A stretch of 64,000 bases of DNA from NCBI GenBank assembly GCA_947167515.1, contig CAMVIM010000008.1, positions 1 to 64,000 of the forward strand, written 5' to 3'. The notes below the pieces were generated by a model, which ran no database searches, was not told where the DNA came from, and saw only the letters and a program-made list of their open reading frames with translations. The translations under genes were made by a program, and so were the position numbers. Of this stretch, positions 6,999 through 13,997 are shown one piece after another; positions within the stretch are counted from its first letter, which is position 1; each line of letters opens with the position of its first letter. The DNA comes from an uncultured Prevotellaceae bacterium (GTDB taxonomy: Bacteria; Bacteroidota; Bacteroidia; Bacteroidales; Bacteroidaceae).

Positions 6999-9191
6999 TT
7001 AGTATTGGGTTGTCATGTTTTCGGTCATCTTCATGATCCACGGGATGTAGCGTGTGAATTCGCTGTCGAGTTCCTTGATGGTGCCGAGTTGGTCGAAGGG
7101 TCGTATGTCGTGGTGGATGAAGAGGTCTTTGTTTTTCTTGAGTTGGTCGGCGTATTGGGGTGAGGCGTTTTTGTCCTCTTTGGATTGGGGTTTGCGGTAG
7201 CCCATGAGGAGTTTCTCCACGTTCCATCGGTTGTGCTCCATGATGGCGAGGGCTTCGGTCTCTTGGTCGGAGAGCGTGTCGAAGTCATGGGTGGTGTCAT
7301 CGGGCTTGAGGTGGCGCATGGCTCGGAGTGTGGCGAGTTTGGTGCGCATGGCGTAGGCGCTGTAGAGGTTGGACCATTTGAGTGCCACGCTGAGTTTTTT
7401 CCATTCTGCGTTGGCGCGTTCCCAAATTTGTTGGGTGGGAATAGCTTCGAGGGTGAGGACTCCGGTGAATTTGTAGGTGGTGTAGTTGGCGGTGGCGTAG
7501 AGGTAGTTGATGAGTTTGGCGCGCTGGAGCGAGTGCTCGTCGGCGCTGTAGGCGGTTTCTTCCATGCCGAAGGGGTAGATGTTGGCGTAGCGTGCCTGAT
7601 GTTTCTGGATGGTCAGGTTGCCGTTCTCGACGATGGCATAGGGGAGTTTCAGGTCTTCTGTGCGCTGGTCGGTGGTGCGGAGGTTGGTGACGAAGTTGTC
7701 TGAACGGTCTTGGCGGATGAAGACGGGGATTTCGTTGCTGTAGATTTCGTCGGGCATGTTCATGCTGAGCACGAAGTTGCTGCGCTGATTGGCGAGGGCG
7801 AGGAAGATGGACAGGTATTGATGGTCTTTGTCGTTGGCCCAGCGGGTGATTTCGTCTTGTATGGGCTGGGAGAAGACGTCGCCTTTGATGAATTCGAATT
7901 CGACATCGAGGAAGTTGCTGTTGGAGCCGTGGAACTTGAGGAATTCGGTGCGGACTGGGTCTTGTGGTTGGGGGGTGGGGGTGGAGAGGTCGTGGTAGAG
8001 GTAGGACTGCACCTCGAAGAAGTGTCGGTTGCGGATGATGAATTCGTCTTTTTCCTTGTCGGCGTTGATGTCGATGAAGGTAATGCGTGTGCGGCGGCTG
8101 CTGTTCCTCTGGTCGGTTGTGCAGGAGTCGTGCATGAAGTTGGGGAAGTGGAGCACTTGTGCGGCTTCCATGGCAAAGGCTACGGCGAAGTGGGTGGTGC
8201 CGACGAAGACGAGGTGTACGTATTTGGGGTCGTCAGCGCTGATGCCATTGCCATAGACGGAGGGGTAGGGGTATGTTTGTTTGCGATTGTCGAAGTCGCG
8301 GTATTGGCGTCTGATGAAGACTTGTTTGGCCCAGCCGGCATGGGTGTTGTAGGGGATGAACTCGATGCCGAGCGCGCTGACTTTCTGGAAGATGTCGGTG
8401 GTCTTGAAGGTGGCGTAGGTGTCGAGATCCTTGAACACGCAGGTGATGCGGGCGGGGCGCTGCTGTATGTGTGGCTGGTCGAGGTAGCGGCAGATGCAAT
8501 CGACGCATTCCACATTGATGGCGTCGTGGGAGGATTTCTGGAGGTTGCCCACGATGTAGATTTGTTCGGCGGATTCGAGATGGATGTCGGGGTAGGTGTC
8601 GGCGGTGATGCGGTGGCCGTAGTTGATGATGATGTGTTCGAGTTGGTCCTGACGGAAAGACTTACGCAGTTTCTCTCTGATTTCTTTGGCGTTCATGGAA
8701 CTGAGAATGAGAACGTAAGCATCCTTATCCTTATCAAATACATGAGTGATGAAAGAGGGCAAGGTGTTGTCGTATCCCATGATGATGTAGTGGCCCGAGA
8801 GGAGGTAGTGGATGCGTCCCTCCTTGTGGTCTTTCACTCGGCTCTCGATGGATGTGGTGATGAGTCCGATGATGATGCCGTTGAAGATGAAGGCACCGAG
8901 CAGGAAGGAAATGGTGCTGGCAAAGAGCATCCACCCGTGCACTCCGTTGTCGATGTAGAGATTGTTGAGCGCATTGGAGTCGATGAGCAGATAGAGGGGC
9001 AGAAGCCAGGGGTTCAGGTCGTGTGAGCGGCAGAACGCTTGCCAGTTGCTGCCCGAGAGTGCCAGCATCAGGTAGGAGAAGGCCAGCACGACGAGGAATA
9101 CGACTCCGAGCACGGCGAGCTGCTTGAGGAAATTCTGCGACAGGATTCGGTCGAACCGGAGCCAGAGTCTTCTTTGTGTTTTCTTTTTCAT
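6999..9191 (-). CDS. two-TM channel-like protein with TrkA-N-like region and RyR domain
   Basis: A 730-residue protein. Hydrophobic segments at about 24-46 and 90-113 flank a possible re-entrant loop (LLPLYLLIDS), the layout of 2-TM channels. No TVGYG potassium filter is present, recalling CASTOR/POLLUX-type channels. Residues 125-480 look like tandem RCK/TrkA-N Rossmann units (GHYIIMGYDNTLPSFI; VHLVFVGTTHFAVAFAME). Residues 645-712 fit the RyR domain (PF02026): ALAIMEHNRWNVEKLLMGY followed by a conserved L.PFDQL end. RyR domains are named after ryanodine receptors and have been predicted to sense ADP-ribose-type nucleotides in prokaryotes. In a TIR-rich island the protein could be a membrane effector or sensor gated by a TIR product. 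It is preceded by a TM-coiled-coil gene and followed by a lipoprotein gene in the same direction. Confidence 0.8.
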   Translation of the reverse strand: MKKKTQRRLWLRFDRILSQNFLKQLAVLGVVFLVVLAFSYLMLALSGSNWQAFCRSHDLNPWLLPLYLLIDSNALNNLYIDNGVHGWMLFASTISFLLGAFIFNGIIIGLITTSIESRVKDHKEGRIHYLLSGHYIIMGYDNTLPSFITHVFDKDKDAYVLILSSMNAKEIREKLRKSFRQDQLEHIIINYGHRITADTYPDIHLESAEQIYIVGNLQKSSHDAINVECVDCICRYLDQPHIQQRPARITCVFKDLDTYATFKTTDIFQKVSALGIEFIPYNTHAGWAKQVFIRRQYRDFDNRKQTYPYPSVYGNGISADDPKYVHLVFVGTTHFAVAFAMEAAQVLHFPNFMHDSCTTDQRNSSRRTRITFIDINADKEKDEFIIRNRHFFEVQSYLYHDLSTPTPQPQDPVRTEFLKFHGSNSNFLDVEFEFIKGDVFSQPIQDEITRWANDKDHQYLSIFLALANQRSNFVLSMNMPDEIYSNEIPVFIRQDRSDNFVTNLRTTDQRTEDLKLPYAIVENGNLTIQKHQARYANIYPFGMEETAYSADEHSLQRAKLINYLYATANYTTYKFTGVLTLEAIPTQQIWERANAEWKKLSVALKWSNLYSAYAMRTKLATLRAMRHLKPDDTTHDFDTLSDQETEALAIMEHNRWNVEKLLMGYRKPQSKEDKNASPQYADQLKKNKDLFIHHDIRPFDQLGTIKELDSEFTRYIPWIMKMTENMTTQY

Positions 9192-9276
9192 GATGTGGAT
9201 GCCGATATGGGAAAATACTTTTTTATGAGTCGGTTTGGCCAGATGAGTCTGTGGGTTTTTCGGCTTTGAAGAGGTC

Positions 9277-9795
9277 TTACTCCGGCTTCTCCATCTTCAG
9301 AATGCTTTCCAGCTCCTTGACATCAATATCCTTCATCTCCTTCAGACCTGTTTTCTTGCTTTGCATGCCCCGAATCATCTGGCACAGCAGCAGGTTGTAA
9401 CGCAGGCATTCCGTCTTGTCAAGATGTATCTCCTTGTCCTTGCTGGCGTGGGTCTTGGCCTGGTCTTGCTGCATGTCCAAGAGTTTGTCACACAGTTTCA
9501 TCCTCAGTTCCCGTTCCTTGTCCTCCAGTTTCCACTGCCTCTCTCTGCACTCACGCTGGCTTTCACCGATGAGGCTCAGCACTTTCCACACCAGCAGGAA
9601 TGCAGCGGCAATGACGGCGATGCCCACCACATGTCCACAGATTTCTTCCACAATGTTCACGTCGGCTTGATTGGTGCCGCAGGCTTGCAGGGCCGTATTC
9701 CATGTTTCCCGCATCTCTGTGGCAAGGGTGCACATGTCTCCGCATGCGTGGCTCGTCACCGAGTCGCCCGAACAGAATAAAATGCTTGTTGTCAT
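9277..9795 (-). CDS. single-TM coiled-coil protein
   Basis: A 172-residue protein, family not recognised. The first 50 residues are Cys-rich (six Cys), a TM helix spans about 53-76 (VVGIAVIAAAFLLVWKVL), and residues 78-120 form a charged coiled coil (RQWKLEDKERELRMKL). The C-terminal half should be cytosolic. It has its own promoter with the island's CTAACCTAAA box and leads a minus-strand run into the RyR-channel and lipoprotein genes (85 and 21 base gaps). A membrane adaptor role is a guess. Confidence 0.75.
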   Translation of the reverse strand: MTTSILFCSGDSVTSHACGDMCTLATEMRETWNTALQACGTNQADVNIVEEICGHVVGIAVIAAAFLLVWKVLSLIGESQRECRERQWKLEDKERELRMKLCDKLLDMQQDQAKTHASKDKEIHLDKTECLRYNLLLCQMIRGMQSKKTGLKEMKDIDVKELESILKMEKPE

Positions 9796-9806
9796 ATTCC
9801 TTGGTC

Positions 9807-9835
9807 TTTAGGTTAGCATTTCTTCCACAAAGGTA
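9807..9835 (-). promoter_or_regulatory. promoter -7 element plus CTAACCTAAA leader box
   Basis: Reading leftward, TACCTTTG (9835-9828), 11 bases, then CTAACCTAAA (9816-9807), then ATG at 9795. The box would lie at the extreme 5' end of the transcript. The same arrangement recurs at four other starts in this island. Confidence 0.6.
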
Positions 9836-9952
9836 GGGAATAGAAATGGAGTGGCAAAGAAAAATGGGAAGAAAAATGGACAAAAAGGTTTCGTTTCACT
9901 TGCAAAGTGAATGCTTTTCATTGAAAGTGGCAAGAATGTGGGGAATTTCTCC

Positions 9953-9960
9953 TATCTTTG
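9953..9960 (+). promoter_or_regulatory. promoter -7 element for the gene at 10026
   Basis: TATCTTTG followed by CAGCAGGA. It lies inside the longest open frame, which begins at 9846, and so argues for the downstream start at 10026. A very similar stretch (TATCTTTGCAGCAGGA) precedes the primase gene at 17421. Confidence 0.6.
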
Positions 9961-10025
9961 CAGCAGGAACGGAGAGGTGGTGCGGAGGAGTTTGTAAACG
10001 GTTTAGAAAAGAAAGGAGAAAAGCT

Positions 10026-10748
10026 ATGATGTGGTTCAAGAAACAAAAGGCGTTCACCGTGGAGAAGACGGATGTGTGCGTGAGGATCATGGGACGGACG
10101 GTACACTATCCGAGCCTGTTGGATGCGGTGCAGCATGCAGGTCCCTGGCTGGAGTACGATTTGGCGGCGATGGTGCTCTACAATGTCCAATACCGCGACT
10201 GTCTGCGCAGCGAGGGCATGGAGGACCTGAAGGCGAGGTTGCTGAGGGAGGCGCCGGTGCTGGTTGGGCAGGAGAAAGTGATGCGGGGGATGGAGGAGTG
10301 GGTGCAGCGGCATCTGCCTCTGGCGGATTTCGACATCCAGTGCTACAACATTCACGATGTGGTCACCATCGAGGGATTCGACTTCTGCGGATGGCAGGAC
10401 GTGCATGACCACATCGAACTGATGGCAACGAAACGGATAGACCACTTCGACGTCTGGAGCCGCGAACCGAAGAGCACCGCGGAATCTGTCCATGTGGGCT
10501 GCCTCTATGCCAGCTATCCCACCTTCGACAGCAGTGATTGGGGCGATGACCGCACCTACGACAACTACCTTATCCGCCGCCATCCCATCACCGAGAGCGA
10601 GATGGCGGAACTGGCCAGGGTGAAGTATGCGGACAACTACCAGCGTGTGAACGAGTGTTTGCCAGCCCACCTCCTGCCTGTGCTCTACTACAAGGGCGAT
10701 GGCGACTGCATGCTGCTGGCCACGGCGAAGCATAGTTCCATCCATTAG
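10026..10748 (+). CDS. hypothetical protein, about 240 residues
   Basis: The open frame extends back to 9846, but the promoter at 9953 and a good ribosome binding site (AAAGGAGAAA) place the start at ATG 10026 or 10029 (MMWFKKQKAF). That gives 240 residues. I see no signal peptide, membrane segment or known domain. The sequence is rich in Trp, Tyr and His (WLEYDLAAMVLYNVQYRDC; DFDIQCYNIHDVVTIEG) and looks globular and cytosolic. It is divergent from the TM-coiled-coil gene and convergent with the BatD/vWA gene, so it stands alone in the island. Function unknown. Confidence 0.75.
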   Translation: MMWFKKQKAFTVEKTDVCVRIMGRTVHYPSLLDAVQHAGPWLEYDLAAMVLYNVQYRDCLRSEGMEDLKARLLREAPVLVGQEKVMRGMEEWVQRHLPLADFDIQCYNIHDVVTIEGFDFCGWQDVHDHIELMATKRIDHFDVWSREPKSTAESVHVGCLYASYPTFDSSDWGDDRTYDNYLIRRHPITESEMAELARVKYADNYQRVNECLPAHLLPVLYYKGDGDCMLLATAKHSSIH

Positions 10749-10777
10749 GTCTGCTCACACCCGGTTGTACTTCCTGA

Positions 10778-12463
10778 TTAGAAATCAGTTTCAGCATCAG
10801 ATATGATACCATCATACAATTTGTATAGAAGGCTGATATTGGGTGCGAACGTCTTTTCAGGCGATAAGTCAGGTGTGGGTGCATTGCGAAGACTCTCCCT
10901 GACTTGGCGGATGGCCGCTGGAATCTGCTTCTTGTTGTCAATCCAGATGAAGAATCCGTTGGTTGCCTGTGCAATGCTTTTCACGTCTTCCATATTCTGC
11001 GTGTTGTCCATCTTTATGAATCCTAAATCTTTTCCTAGGGGATAAAACAAGGAATCCTTCTTGCTGGCAAAGGCTATCACGTCAACCCTGATCTTGTTTT
11101 GTAATAAGATGTTGATGAGTGTGGATTCGGATAGGTGGCTGGCGTTGTCAGAGCCATCAGTCAACAGCAAAACAGAAAAGGGAGGATGCCCTGATGTCAA
11201 AGCGCCTTCACGTAAAGCGCTGGCCAAGATGGCATCGTAGATGGCTGAACCGTCATTTCCTGCTGAAGGAGAGACATCGGAGAGGTTGTCCAATTCCGTC
11301 CGTGTTGGATAATGTGGTTTCTTTGCAAACAATGTGACAGAATGATCAGATGGGAGATTGCTCTGCATCAGTTTGACAAATAGAGTCTCCAAGTCAAGGA
11401 ACGATTCCGAAAGCGTGTCATTCCTGGCGAAGAGACTTGAAGAGCGGTCGATGACGAGACCTATGCCATGAGGTTGCTCAGACATGTTTGGCTTGGCATC
11501 TCTCGTTGGCATCTGCTTGTCTGCCACGTGTATCTCTATCGGGTTAGTTTGAACGATGGTGTCATGATTGATGTAATTGTTTCCACCATTAAAGAAAGCC
11601 TCAAAGGGATCCACATCGGGCTTTGGGGTTTGGTACCAAGCCGTGAAAATCATGGGATCTATCCGAATCGTGCCGGATTGTAGAGGAATAATCGAATACT
11701 TCGCCCAAAGAACCGAATTGACGGAAGCGCCATTGTATTCAGTTGTTTCAACTTTCTTCTGTTCCGGCAGGTCATGCTCCCTCCAATAGGCATTGCTGAC
11801 AGGAAGAACGGAAAAGGGGGTCATCTGCGTCACGTTCATGTTGGTGTACAAACGTATTTCACAATCAAAGCTGTCTCCGAGGCTGATGTCTGTCTTGTTC
11901 ACCTTCGCTTCAACCACAAAAAGGTTTTCAGCCTTAGGGGCATCGCTCGTCGATGGTGCCGCTTGCGTTGGTTGAACCGCTTCTGTCGTCACGCGAACCG
12001 TGAATGGTTGGGATGTCAAAGTTTCACCCGTCGTCGATTTCGTAGTCATGGAAGGTATGGTGAAAGAACCAGGGCGGGTGAATTTGATGTAATAAGAATA
12101 CATCATACCGTATAAAACGGATTGTTTTCCGTTTCTGAAAGCATATGATGTTTGGGTGGATTTTGATGGCCCATAGAGCAGTTCATGATGAGGATGGTTC
12201 CAATTCCATTGAGGAGGAAGGATACCCGCCAACGAATCTCGGCTCGTGTACAGAAAACCGATACGAAAATTCTTTCCCACCTGAACAGCAGGGTCTGCTC
12301 TGACAACCAATTGGTTGACTAGGCTGTCATCGAGCACTTGCCCTTGAACATGGGGAGAAATGATGATGCATAAAAGCAACCAGATAAAACGTGAAGACCT
12401 CCAAATGTTTCCAAAAACAATGGTCAATGTGGAGTTGTTGAATTGATACTTGCGTGGTTCCAT
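10778..12463 (-). CDS. BatD-like protein with vWA domain
   Basis: The open frame starts at 12484, but the promoter -7 element (12491-12484) overlaps that codon, so ATG 12463 (MEPRKYQFNN) is preferred, giving 561 residues. A signal-anchor or signal peptide (FIWLLLCIIISPHVQG) comes first. Residues 40-330 have the beta-sandwich character of BatD (aerotolerance family): VNKTDISLGDSFDCEIRLY and IIPLQSGTIRIDP. Residues 340-540 are a von Willebrand A domain with the metal site DRSSS and LLLTDGSDN. BatD and vWA are normally separate proteins of the Bat operon; a fusion is unusual. The start carries the island box. It follows the TIR-FG-GAP gene on the same strand. A periplasmic ligand-binding role is likely. 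Confidence 0.8.
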   Translation of the reverse strand: MEPRKYQFNNSTLTIVFGNIWRSSRFIWLLLCIIISPHVQGQVLDDSLVNQLVVRADPAVQVGKNFRIGFLYTSRDSLAGILPPQWNWNHPHHELLYGPSKSTQTSYAFRNGKQSVLYGMMYSYYIKFTRPGSFTIPSMTTKSTTGETLTSQPFTVRVTTEAVQPTQAAPSTSDAPKAENLFVVEAKVNKTDISLGDSFDCEIRLYTNMNVTQMTPFSVLPVSNAYWREHDLPEQKKVETTEYNGASVNSVLWAKYSIIPLQSGTIRIDPMIFTAWYQTPKPDVDPFEAFFNGGNNYINHDTIVQTNPIEIHVADKQMPTRDAKPNMSEQPHGIGLVIDRSSSLFARNDTLSESFLDLETLFVKLMQSNLPSDHSVTLFAKKPHYPTRTELDNLSDVSPSAGNDGSAIYDAILASALREGALTSGHPPFSVLLLTDGSDNASHLSESTLINILLQNKIRVDVIAFASKKDSLFYPLGKDLGFIKMDNTQNMEDVKSIAQATNGFFIWIDNKKQIPAAIRQVRESLRNAPTPDLSPEKTFAPNISLLYKLYDGIISDAETDF

Positions 12464-12464
12464 A

Positions 12465-12491
12465 TAGGTTAGTATTTCCTTCACAAAGGTA
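12465..12491 (-). promoter_or_regulatory. promoter -7 element plus CTAACCTA leader box
   Basis: TACCTTTG (12491-12484), 11 bases, CTAACCTA (12472-12465), then the ATG almost immediately at 12463. The leader is therefore only about 15-20 nucleotides long. Confidence 0.6.
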
Positions 12492-12598
12492 GGGAATAGA
12501 ATTGGAGTGACAAAGAAAAATGGAAAGAAAAATGGACAAAAAGCTGATTTCGAGTCCCGTTGTCCATTTTGTTCAATCGTCTCAAGACTAATAAGGGT

Positions 12599-13906
12599 TT
12601 AATCGAAAACGTATTCATTGCCATTCCACTTGACCACATTGTCCTCGTCATAAATTAGGTCATGCATTCCGTTTGTCTTGGATGAAAGAATTCCAATACG
12701 ATCGACTCCAATACCATCATAGTTAAGGATATTGCCATTGAGTATTATATTGAAAAAAAGTTTATCCCACCTGTCCCAATACGTACATTCAAAATAGTCT
12801 TCTTCACCATTGCCATCTAAATCATAACTCATACGAATAGTTTCTTCTTCTTTACCATTATGAAAGTCTGATGAACGGATCTCTTGTAAAGCAACGATGG
12901 AATTTTTCTTCGATGATTCCACTCTAACGGCATCACCTTGCTTCAGTATATACCTTTCTTTTGAATTGTAATTGGAGTCAGTGTTAAAATCTTCATTTGT
13001 GTCAATTATCACAACAGATTTCTGGCCTTTCCACTCTTCTATAGAGGGTTCCTCCCAGACATTTCCGCCAAAACTGTTTGAAACAGAAAAGTAACCATTC
13101 CCAGTGTAGCTCACAAAGAAAAATGAACTGCCAATAGCATTACCGCCACAAGCTTGTACGTTTTCAATTAAGGCATCCTCTATACCATCTCCATCGAAGT
13201 CTTCCTGTGCTACAATATTAAAACAGATGTCCTTTGGTATTTCTATTGTATATTCATATCCATCTACATTTGCATAAAGTTCATTAAAAAACATATCAGA
13301 TTCCTTTTTCTTTCCATAGAAATTAATATTGACAGCCTTTGCATAAATTTCGGGCTTATCATTCGCAGGTGCATGATGGGAAATAGCATAGACAATGCCT
13401 GCTATCGCCAGAATGGCAAGCAAGGCTACTGCAAAATGTTTTACAAGACGACTTTTAGGGCGTGACTTTAAGAATCGTTTTTTTAAGTCTTCATAAAACG
13501 CATTAAAATGGTAACGATTATATTCTGGACCATTCTTCATGCTGATACCCGCTATGTCGCTTGGCAGATTATTTGGAAACCCATTCGTGCCAGAAAGAAA
13601 GACTGGCACAATGTTCTTGTTTTTCTTGAGTGCATGAGCAAGTTCACACCGCATCCAGTCATTCTTGGGATTGAACTTGGGGTCAAGTGTGCGATCAAAA
13701 GCATGTTGGTCGACTATCAAGATGAAGTCGGTGCATTGATCTATCCTCTCAAGTAGCTGAGTGTCGAAATTTCCGCTGCGCAAGGTGTCAATGTCAAAAC
13801 TTACCTTATAGCCATCTCTGACCAGCAGGTCATTTAGATGTTTTGCTGTGTCATAGCCACCCTCACGTCGGTAGCTGATAAAGATGTCGTATTTTTCCTG
13901 TGCCAT
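12599..13906 (-). CDS. TIR-TM protein with FG-GAP/EF-hand-like C-terminus
   Basis: A 435-residue protein. The TIR domain (5-145) starts KYDIFISYRREGG and carries WMRCE (W84, E88), which matches the W-x3-E glutamate of catalytic TIR NADases. A TM helix lies at about 158-176. The external part (190-435) has two acidic loops, DFDGDGIED and DLDGNGEED, like the D-x-D-G-D-G loops of FG-GAP/VCBS or EF-hand proteins, which often bind calcium. Topology would put the TIR in the cytosol and the sensor outside. It lies between the TIR-WD40 and BatD/vWA genes, all on the minus strand, and has its own promoter with the leader box. The C-terminal half is AT-rich compared with its neighbours. Confidence 0.85.
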   Translation of the reverse strand: MAQEKYDIFISYRREGGYDTAKHLNDLLVRDGYKVSFDIDTLRSGNFDTQLLERIDQCTDFILIVDQHAFDRTLDPKFNPKNDWMRCELAHALKKNKNIVPVFLSGTNGFPNNLPSDIAGISMKNGPEYNRYHFNAFYEDLKKRFLKSRPKSRLVKHFAVALLAILAIAGIVYAISHHAPANDKPEIYAKAVNINFYGKKKESDMFFNELYANVDGYEYTIEIPKDICFNIVAQEDFDGDGIEDALIENVQACGGNAIGSSFFFVSYTGNGYFSVSNSFGGNVWEEPSIEEWKGQKSVVIIDTNEDFNTDSNYNSKERYILKQGDAVRVESSKKNSIVALQEIRSSDFHNGKEEETIRMSYDLDGNGEEDYFECTYWDRWDKLFFNIILNGNILNYDGIGVDRIGILSSKTNGMHDLIYDEDNVVKWNGNEYVFD

Positions 13907-13913
13907 AGTTGGG

Positions 13914-13942
13914 TTTTAGGTTAGATTCTTTTTGCAAAGTTA
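13914..13942 (-). promoter_or_regulatory. promoter -7 element plus CTAACCTAAA leader box
   Basis: TAACTTTG (13942-13935), 10 bases, CTAACCTAAAA (13924-13914), then ATG at 13906. The -7 element is part of a short stretch (13934-13957) that also occurs in degraded form at 9903-9926. Confidence 0.6.
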
Positions 13943-13997
13943 ATGCTTTTAATTGAAAGCAGCAAATGCTGGGGAAAAAATCTTCACATCCGTACTT

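Noticed and set aside
7710-9026. Long plus-strand open frame opposite the RyR-channel gene
   Set aside because: Composition is Val/Gly/Asp-rich without motifs, as expected for antisense of a GC-rich gene; the minus-strand frame has clear domains.
9846-10025. Upstream extension of the gene at 10026
   Set aside because: A promoter -7 element lies within it and a good ribosome binding site precedes 10026.
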